Assembly (NCBI GenBank): GCA_905479795.1
Contig: CAJQNX010000094.1
Span: 1-19,806 of the forward strand
Reading direction: 5' to 3'
Length of the DNA: 19,806 nucleotides
Origin: an uncultured Candidatus Midichloriaceae bacterium
GTDB taxonomy: Bacteria; Pseudomonadota; Alphaproteobacteria; Rickettsiales; Midichloriaceae
Positions 14,214-19,806 of the stretch are shown here, in pieces; the first letter of the stretch is position 1; each line of letters starts with the position of its first letter. Below the pieces are notes generated by a model. It had not been told where the DNA came from, did no database searches, and saw only the letters and a program-made list of their open reading frames with translations. The translations under genes and the position numbers were made by a program.

Positions 14214-17200
14214 GCAATATACCGCATACAGTCTATACATATGGAGGAGGAGAGCAGCTCTGGCTGATTTTTAATGCGATAGCCACCTTATTCAAAGATG
14301 GTGGTTATATGATGGTCTTTTACATTGCATCCGTGATGTTTGGAATATGGGTGTTGATACATTCGATTATAAAGGGTGATTCAATGATACCGCTTAAATG
14401 GATGTTTTGGGTATGGGTGTGTTTAGAAGTGATATTAATACCAAAAACAACTATTATGATAATAGACCCAGTTACGCAATATGAGAGGCATGTAGATAAT
14501 GTACCGTATGTTCTAGGCTCATTTGCAGGCGTAATATCTGGAGTAGGTCATGGGATTACAGAGAGAATAGAAACATTTTTTAGTTTGCCAGATTATCAGA
14601 AATATAGCGAGAAAGGTCCGATGTTTGCTTCTAAAATTATGAAGAATATGGGGAAGTATAGAATAAGAGATGGGAACTTAAAAGAGAATATGACAAGGTT
14701 TATAAAAAGATGTGTAATACTTGAGTCATTAAGTGGTGGTAAGTATACAGTGGACGATCTAAGAACAACAAAGGATATATGGGATTTAGTAAAAAATAAT
14801 GCCAATCCAGTTATAGGTTTTAGCTATAGAGGCAAGGGTGGTACAGAGATATTATCCTGCAAAGAGGGAGTAAAATTAATAGATAAAGACTTAAAAGAGC
14901 AGGTGGGGAAGCTATCGTCATTTATGGGAAGACAATTAAAACTGGATGCTAAAAAAAACACCACAAGCCAAATGTTTGGAAATTTCTTTAAAACAGAGAT
15001 TGTGGATAGTTATCATTTTATGTCAGGAATTGCAGATAGTGCTGAGAACATCTTAAGGCAAGAGATGATGGTCAATGCTATAGAAGATGCTAGAACAAGT
15101 TATGCAGTTGCAAAATCCACCATTCAGCAAAGATCATGGCATCATATCACAGGAGAGCTGGCGTCAAATATGCTAGTAACAATGAAAATAGTGCTGGAGG
15201 CATTAACTTATAGTTCATTTATATTTGTGGCAATTATGGTTATGTTGCCTGGTGGGATTAACATACTGGGTAAATATTTTGGCATATTAATGTGGCTTCA
15301 ATTATGGGCGCCTCTATATGCTATATTGAACATGGTTCTTGCAACGGCTGCAAGATATAAAACTCAAACAATGCTTGGGGGAGACGGATTAACAATGTTG
15401 AATTCTGTGGGAATTGCAGGATTGCATGCAGATATTGAGGCAATTGCAGCAATGTGCAGCGCATCTATTCCATTTATATCTTATGCATTAATACAGGGAG
15501 GAGTGGGGTCATTTATGCATTTAGCAGGAACTATGACAAATGCAATGAGTGGATCAGCGCAATCCTCTTCAAATGAGATAACATCGGGTAATCTAGCGAT
15601 GAATACCGTATCATATGGCAATAGAAGTCAAGCAATACAAAATGGCTTTAAACATGATGAGGCACTTAGTTATAAGGCAGGTCGCATGGAAATGGAAACA
15701 ATGTCAGGAGCTATGCAATTTGCAACTCCTTCAGGAAATTTACATGGAGTAGGAGGGCAGGGACTTACAACATCAAAGCTTGTAGATACTGCAACAATTG
15801 GTAGAAATATGACTAATAGCTTCAATTCAGCCATAAGTAATGAATTAGGACAAGTTGCAAATTATCAGCAGAGTGCGGAAAGATCTCAGGCGTTAGTAAC
15901 GGATGATTCTAAGAATTTATTGCAATCTGCAACTAGAAATATTGGTCAAAACAAAAGCTGGACTATTGCTGAGAACTCAAGATATGCAGACTCAATTAAT
16001 AAAAGTATTCAGTTCACTAAAAACCTTTCTAAAAATCATGGTTATACGGAGGGACAAGCAGCAGAAGTATCTATGGCTCTTGGGGGTAGTTTAGGATTTG
16101 TCAGTGCAAAATCAAGCTTTAGCAGCCAAGCTGCTTTTAATAATGCAGTACAAAAAGGAAGAAATTTAGCAGAATCACAAGGAATGACGCAGCATTTAGA
16201 AAAAGGTACGTCTCATATGCAGGATGTGAAGTTTTCAGAAGGAATGGGAGAAGAGAAGAGATTATCAGCGAATTTACAAATGAATCTAAGTAAAAGGCAG
16301 AGTGCAACTACATCTGCGAGTAGCCATCAATCAATTGCTGATAAATTGACACAAACAAGAGGGATAGCTCAATCCCTTGGTATAGGAATCAACGAGGATG
16401 CAACAGAAAAGTTAATTGATTTTATGGCTGGAGAAACATTAAAAGGTAGAACTGAGCCACTTGGAAGACAAGGGGCAATACATTTTTTAACAAATCCACA
16501 TAGACCATATGATTATGATAATTCAATAAATGCGTTTGCAGAAGATGTGTATAAAAAACAGCGGAAGAGCATAGAGCAAAATAAATTATTTGATAATATT
16601 GATACTACATCTCAAAAAGCTGATTATAAGGAGCGTAAAACAGACAATAAGAAAAACTTTAAACTGAAAGTAGGGGGTGATGAGGACAATAAAATCGACG
16701 GAGAATATGGAAAATTCAATGAGCTCCTAGCCAAGAAGCCTGATGAAAAAACCACGAAGGAATATTTTGATGAGCAAGCTGAAGTGGTAACAAAAGGTGA
16801 TGTTGCAACTAACAATAAGCTAAAGATAAACGAAGATCTTAATAATAAAAAGGTACAGAAAGACTACCAAACATATGAGACAACGGATGGCAAAAAAATA
16901 AACATAAAGGATGAAACAAGAAATAAGTCAGGCGAAGTTAAAGAGAAGGTTAAGCAGCAAGAAATTGGACTTACAACAGAAAAAACTGATTTAAATAAAG
17001 AGTACAATAAGTCTTCAGAGAGAACTTTACCAGGCAAAGCAACTGGAATCAGCATAATACCTGAGGAAGAGCGCAATGCACATATCAAGCCATATGGTCC
17101 TAAATGGAAAGTAGATAAAGTAAAAGCTATGAAGTTAAAAAAAGAAGGTGAGGTAAGCGCTCAGGCTCAACAAGTAAATACTGCACCAAGCAAAAAAGAT

Positions 17201-18265
17201 GCTGCTCCGGCGATTGATCACAACTCTAATCAAAATCAAATAAAAGATCCAATAAATAGGGCAGCTTCTTTGAAAACGCAGGATAGTCCAAGCATATTAG
17301 ATTCTTCTGCTATAAGTGGCAACCGTACTGCTCCTGCTGCACAATCAAAAACAAATGATAATAATGCAAAGGATAAGCAGGAAGAGGCAAAGAAGGGTTT
17401 TGCAAATCTCAATGATATGAGTAAACAAACATATGAAGCTAAAACCTATGCAGAAATAGAAGAGGATAAAGGAAAAAAAGATGCAGCAATCCCTTCTAAC
17501 ATAAGTGGTACAACTGCTGACAGAAATGCAACTTACAATCAGCCATCTAACCACGATATAGCTACTAATAATGCAACAGGAGATATAAGTAACAGGCAAG
17601 AAGTAGGTAATGAAATCAAACAAGAAAAAACAAATAGCAGTATAAATATAAGTGCTCCAATAGCAGGCAACGAGAGTGTTAATGATGCAACTCAAAATAA
17701 TAATGAAAATCTAGAAAGAAAATTAGATAGCAATCAAAGTGATCAAAATTTAAATAAATTACAGAATACTAATCAGTCATCTCAAGAAAACCAGATTTAT
17801 GTGAAGAAGAGTGAAGTGCAGCAGGACTCAGCGCAAGAGTCCACAAAAACCCAACTAAGTACTACTACAGCAACAAGTATCCCCTCTAGCACAGAACAAA
17901 GCCCTGTTAACTATGAGCCTTCTAAGCAATTACAATCTAGTAGCGCTTCTCCATTGGGAGCAGCGGATAACAAAGATGATAATTTAAATCAGAATAACGC
18001 AGGCTCAAGTGCTAATAGTACGAATATAAGAGAGAGCGAGCCAAACTATAATAATTCACCTGACTCAAAGCAAGTTACTATCAACCAGCCCAGTGAGCTA
18101 CAAAGTTCAAATATTCCTCAAATAAAAACAAAATCTCTAATGGAGGATAATTTAACAAGAGAAAAGCCCAAAGTTATAACAAAGATAGTGCAGCAGCAAA
18201 ATAGTGATTCAAGTAAAGAGATGCGAGAAAAAGAGGCAGCAGCAATGAAAAAATTACAAGAATAG
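14210..18265 (+). CDS. traG: TraG, mating-pair stabilisation and entry-exclusion membrane protein, with extended tail
   Basis: At 1351 residues it is well above the 938 of F TraG. The N-terminal TraG domain is clear: VYTYGGGEQLWLIFNAIATL, membrane segments at about 30-54 and 62-86, a periplasmic region to about 320, and a second membrane cluster at about 325-450 (MLPGGINILGKYFGILMWLQ, LHADIEAIAAMCSASIPF). A Ser/Gln-rich helical region follows (about 450-750), as in other TraG proteins. From about residue 800 the sequence becomes low-complexity, with Lys/Asp/Glu first and then Asn/Gln/Ser/Thr until the end. In this tail the usual G-over-C bias of the coding strand disappears. The N-terminal part helps pilus assembly, and the C-terminal part in F governs mating-pair stability and recognition by TraS. 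The function of the long tail is unknown. The start is ATGA-coupled to traH. Confidence 0.94.
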   Translation: MSNIPHTVYTYGGGEQLWLIFNAIATLFKDGGYMMVFYIASVMFGIWVLIHSIIKGDSMIPLKWMFWVWVCLEVILIPKTTIMIIDPVTQYERHVDNVPYVLGSFAGVISGVGHGITERIETFFSLPDYQKYSEKGPMFASKIMKNMGKYRIRDGNLKENMTRFIKRCVILESLSGGKYTVDDLRTTKDIWDLVKNNANPVIGFSYRGKGGTEILSCKEGVKLIDKDLKEQVGKLSSFMGRQLKLDAKKNTTSQMFGNFFKTEIVDSYHFMSGIADSAENILRQEMMVNAIEDARTSYAVAKSTIQQRSWHHITGELASNMLVTMKIVLEALTYSSFIFVAIMVMLPGGINILGKYFGILMWLQLWAPLYAILNMVLATAARYKTQTMLGGDGLTMLNSVGIAGLHADIEAIAAMCSASIPFISYALIQGGVGSFMHLAGTMTNAMSGSAQSSSNEITSGNLAMNTVSYGNRSQAIQNGFKHDEALSYKAGRMEMETMSGAMQFATPSGNLHGVGGQGLTTSKLVDTATIGRNMTNSFNSAISNELGQVANYQQSAERSQALVTDDSKNLLQSATRNIGQNKSWTIAENSRYADSINKSIQFTKNLSKNHGYTEGQAAEVSMALGGSLGFVSAKSSFSSQAAFNNAVQKGRNLAESQGMTQHLEKGTSHMQDVKFSEGMGEEKRLSANLQMNLSKRQSATTSASSHQSIADKLTQTRGIAQSLGIGINEDATEKLIDFMAGETLKGRTEPLGRQGAIHFLTNPHRPYDYDNSINAFAEDVYKKQRKSIEQNKLFDNIDTTSQKADYKERKTDNKKNFKLKVGGDEDNKIDGEYGKFNELLAKKPDEKTTKEYFDEQAEVVTKGDVATNNKLKINEDLNNKKVQKDYQTYETTDGKKINIKDETRNKSGEVKEKVKQQEIGLTTEKTDLNKEYNKSSERTLPGKATGISIIPEEERNAHIKPYGPKWKVDKVKAMKLKKEGEVSAQAQQVNTAPSKKDAAPAIDHNSNQNQIKDPINRAASLKTQDSPSILDSSAISGNRTAPAAQSKTNDNNAKDKQEEAKKGFANLNDMSKQTYEAKTYAEIEEDKGKKDAAIPSNISGTTADRNATYNQPSNHDIATNNATGDISNRQEVGNEIKQEKTNSSINISAPIAGNESVNDATQNNNENLERKLDSNQSDQNLNKLQNTNQSSQENQIYVKKSEVQQDSAQESTKTQLSTTTATSIPSSTEQSPVNYEPSKQLQSSSASPLGAADNKDDNLNQNNAGSSANSTNIRESEPNYNNSPDSKQVTINQPSELQSSNIPQIKTKSLMEDNLTREKPKVITKIVQQQNSDSSKEMREKEAAAMKKLQE

Positions 18266-18277
18266 GAGAATTGAAAA

Positions 18278-19555
18278 ATGCAAAATGAACATAATAGCCC
18301 AAATAATGAACATGAAGGTATCTCCAGAGTTAATAAAAACTCAGGGAAAGTAAGTAGTATAAAAAAAATAATAATTACATCAATTATCATTACTTTAGCA
18401 TGGTTTATTTTATACTGGGTATCAAGCTATTCCAGTCACAAAAACACAGTAGAAAGTAAGATAGAAGCTCACAACAAAATGGTAAAAGAAGGTAAGGAGA
18501 AGATCACTAAAGAAATGGATAAAAAAGTTTCTGATCTAAAAACAAAGATGAGTCCAATGCTTGATATGAAAGATGATTTAAGAATCCAAGGTGATTTACA
18601 AAGCGAGTATTCACATGTGGATAGTCAGAGAAGAATGGAAGAAGCTGCTAACAGAGAAGATTCAAGAGATGAAAGAGTGCTTAAGGAGTTAAAAGCAAGG
18701 GCTGCTTCTCATGATTGGCACGACAGATCAGGGGAATTAGCATCTGCTCTTAAGTACTTATCTTGCGACGACACAGCAGAAGGAGAAGTCTTTAGGAGGA
18801 GAAGTTCCATCATAGCTAGAAAAAATCTTGCAAAAAAATATGTTGTAGATGTTCAAAGATTAGAGTCATTGAATTATATAGACGATTGGGACAGAGCTAC
18901 CATAAATAAAAAAAAGGCATTTATAAAAGGGGCTGAGGCAATCAATGAGAATATGAGTGATGCAGAAGTGCTGCAAGATATGATAGCAACAGATGACGTA
19001 TTACAAAGATGTAGGGCTAGAGCAGAGAAAATGATCCCAGCATATTTAAAATATGACGGAACAGGATTAATTTTCATTTACTTTGGTGAAGTAAAAAAAA
19101 CTGCCGATCTATTTGGGGTGGATATTGATTGGACAGTTCCTTTAATGATAAAAAAAGAAAGAGATTGGTATAAAAAATGGAAAGGAGGCAAATTAAATGG
19201 TGAAGGACCTTGTGAGTTCCAAGAAAGAATGGATAAGGAGTATAAAGCATTAGGGGATCATCCAAGCCTTAAAACAGAGTTATTTCTACACTATAGAAAT
19301 AAAAGATCAAGAATGGAGAGTGCCATCGAATCATGTTTAAAAGGAGGATCTTACCCTAGAAACCAAAAGCTGAAAAATTTATACAAAGAGAAAAAGAAAA
19401 AGTTTGAAAATTGTTACAGGTCAACCAAGCGAGTTGCTGATTTACCAGATTGTTTTGAGAGGCAAGATGCGTTTTACAAAAGGCAGGAGAGAATCCCCAA
19501 AGAAATAGAAAAGGAGATAGAAAGAAGTAGGAAAGAATTGAGTATTAAGTGGTAG
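18278..19555 (+). CDS. Unknown single-pass membrane protein with six cysteines
   Basis: This 425-residue protein is not one I recognise. Residues 1-28 are polar. One membrane segment (29-50, IIITSIIITLAWFILYW) follows a basic SIKK, predicting cytoplasmic N-terminus and about 375 residues outside. A coiled-coil-like stretch (55-145) follows, and then a charged helical region with cysteines at 163, 245, 312, 353, 379 and 392, an even number that could form three disulfides. It has no P-loop, so it is not the coupling protein TraD expected near here. AGGAG at 18264-18268 sits 9 bases before the ATG, and the gap to traG is 12 bases. The slot after traG holds exclusion genes traS/traT in F, but no similarity supports that name here. 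Confidence 0.8.
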   Translation: MQNEHNSPNNEHEGISRVNKNSGKVSSIKKIIITSIIITLAWFILYWVSSYSSHKNTVESKIEAHNKMVKEGKEKITKEMDKKVSDLKTKMSPMLDMKDDLRIQGDLQSEYSHVDSQRRMEEAANREDSRDERVLKELKARAASHDWHDRSGELASALKYLSCDDTAEGEVFRRRSSIIARKNLAKKYVVDVQRLESLNYIDDWDRATINKKKAFIKGAEAINENMSDAEVLQDMIATDDVLQRCRARAEKMIPAYLKYDGTGLIFIYFGEVKKTADLFGVDIDWTVPLMIKKERDWYKKWKGGKLNGEGPCEFQERMDKEYKALGDHPSLKTELFLHYRNKRSRMESAIESCLKGGSYPRNQKLKNLYKEKKKKFENCYRSTKRVADLPDCFERQDAFYKRQERIPKEIEKEIERSRKELSIKW

Positions 19556-19559
19556 ATGG

Positions 19560-19694
19560 ATGGCAATTAGGAAAAAGAAAATAGAAAGCATAATTCTCAT
19601 ATTGCTACGCAAACCTACTCTAATAGGCTTTTTAAGTCTTTTGGCATATGGATGTTATGCATTTATATCGTGTCCTTCCGGTAAGCCTGCGTGA
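19560..19694 (+). CDS. Short membrane ORF, possibly a gene start cut by an insertion element
   Basis: This frame of 44 residues starts at ATG 19560, four bases after the previous stop. It has a basic N-terminus, a hydrophobic segment (about 19-36, TLIGFLSLLAYGCYAFI) and then CPSGKPA before TGA. It could be the anchor of a longer tra protein (a coupling protein or an S26-type peptidase both begin with such a segment). The last codons (from about 19681) fall in what looks like the left end of an insertion sequence, so the natural C-terminus may have been lost. No good ribosome binding site is visible, and it might also be a complete small membrane peptide or noise. Confidence 0.4.
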   Translation: MAIRKKKIESIILILLRKPTLIGFLSLLAYGCYAFISCPSGKPA

Positions 19695-19806
19695 CAGATC
19701 ATGTGGATAAATGGTAAATTTGACCTTAAATAAAAAAGGCAAGTTACTATGCAAAAAATTACACTTGAGAAAATACGCAATGATATTGTTGAATGGCGGA
19801 AAAGTA
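19681..19806 (+). mobile_element. Possible left end of an IS66-type insertion sequence (runs off window)
   Basis: GTAAGC at 19681-19686 (in GTAAGCCTGCGTGAC) resembles the terminal GTAAGC of IS66-family inverted repeats, as I remember them. A new ORF begins 63 bases further in, a usual distance for the first IS66 ORF. The operon-style tight packing ends here. If correct, the 8 bases before 19681 (TCCTTCCG) would be the target duplication. The right end is not in the window, so this remains tentative. Confidence 0.3.
19749..19806 (+). CDS. 5' fragment of an unknown ORF (possible transposon accessory protein)
   Basis: ATG 19749 opens a frame that runs to the window edge, MQKITLEKIRNDIVEWRKS. 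The short helical start with a D-I-x-x-W-R pattern is reminiscent of the helix-turn-helix accessory proteins (TnpA) of IS66-like elements, but 19 residues cannot prove it. A weak AAGG at 19735-19738 lies upstream. The 54 bases between the previous stop and this ATG show no other gene or terminator. Confidence 0.4.
   Translation, partial: MQKITLEKIRNDIVEWRKS

Noticed and set aside
15903..16094. Second + strand frame of 63 codons inside traG
   Set aside because: Fully inside the traG coding region with no ribosome site or recognisable product.
17345..17695. Reverse-strand open frame rich in Cys/Ile/Phe opposite the traG tail
   Set aside because: It arises from the low-complexity Asn/Thr-rich tail read backwards; no start signal or recognisable protein.
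1..19806. CRISPR array, tRNA or rRNA genes, intrinsic terminators
   Set aside because: No regularly spaced long repeats, no cloverleaf or rRNA motifs, and no GC-rich stem followed by a T-run at any gene end was found by reading.

Overview
The window is one continuous stretch of an F-type (type IV secretion, MPF-F) conjugative transfer operon, with every supported gene on the + strand. The DNA is AT-rich (by eye roughly two thirds A+T), the coding strand is purine-rich, and arginine is written mostly as AGA/AGG. The gene order (traK end, traB, unknown, traV, traC, traW, traC-like, traU, trbC, traN in two parts, toxin-antitoxin pair, traF, traH, traG, unknown) matches the tra core of Rickettsiales amplified genetic elements (RAGEs) and related integrative elements of intracellular alphaproteobacteria. 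Composition, gene order and a palindromic element inside the traU reading frame make a Rickettsiales bacterium the best guess. No species can be named from this sequence alone.

Layout. 1-129 is the C-terminal tail of a TraK-like protein. 122-2151 holds the outer-membrane/scaffold part: TraB (VirB10-like), an unknown exported 175-residue protein, and the TraV lipoprotein. 2141-7896 holds TraC (VirB4-like ATPase), TraW, a truncated and apparently catalytically dead TraC paralogue with its own membrane anchor, and TraU. 7908-11343 holds TrbC and a TraN split into two proteins, each with its own signal peptide. 11344-12061 is a ribbon-helix-helix antitoxin plus PIN-domain (VapC-type) toxin cassette with its own likely promoter, wedged between traN and traF. 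12058-18265 is traF, traH and a very long traG. 18278-19555 encodes an unknown single-pass membrane protein with six cysteines. The last 250 bases hold a short membrane ORF that seems to stop at the left end of an insertion element, possibly IS66-like, whose first ORF runs off the window.

How it works together. TraB, TraK and TraV form the envelope-spanning core. TraC powers pilus assembly. TraW, TraU, TrbC, TraF, TraH and TraG assemble and stabilise the pilus and mating pair, and TraN recognises the recipient. Almost every junction is a 1-14 base overlap or a gap of a few bases, so translation is probably coupled along the operon. The toxin-antitoxin cassette is part of this chain: the vapC stop overlaps the traF start.

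Most unusual points: (1) the membrane-anchored pseudo-ATPase TraC paralogue between traW and traU; (2) fission of TraN at a domain boundary, with a second signal peptide on the distal part; (3) the toxin-antitoxin cassette translationally fused into the core tra operon; (4) a long imperfect palindrome, in frame, ahead of the TraU signal peptide; (5) a possible IS66-type boundary just past the operon's last complete gene.
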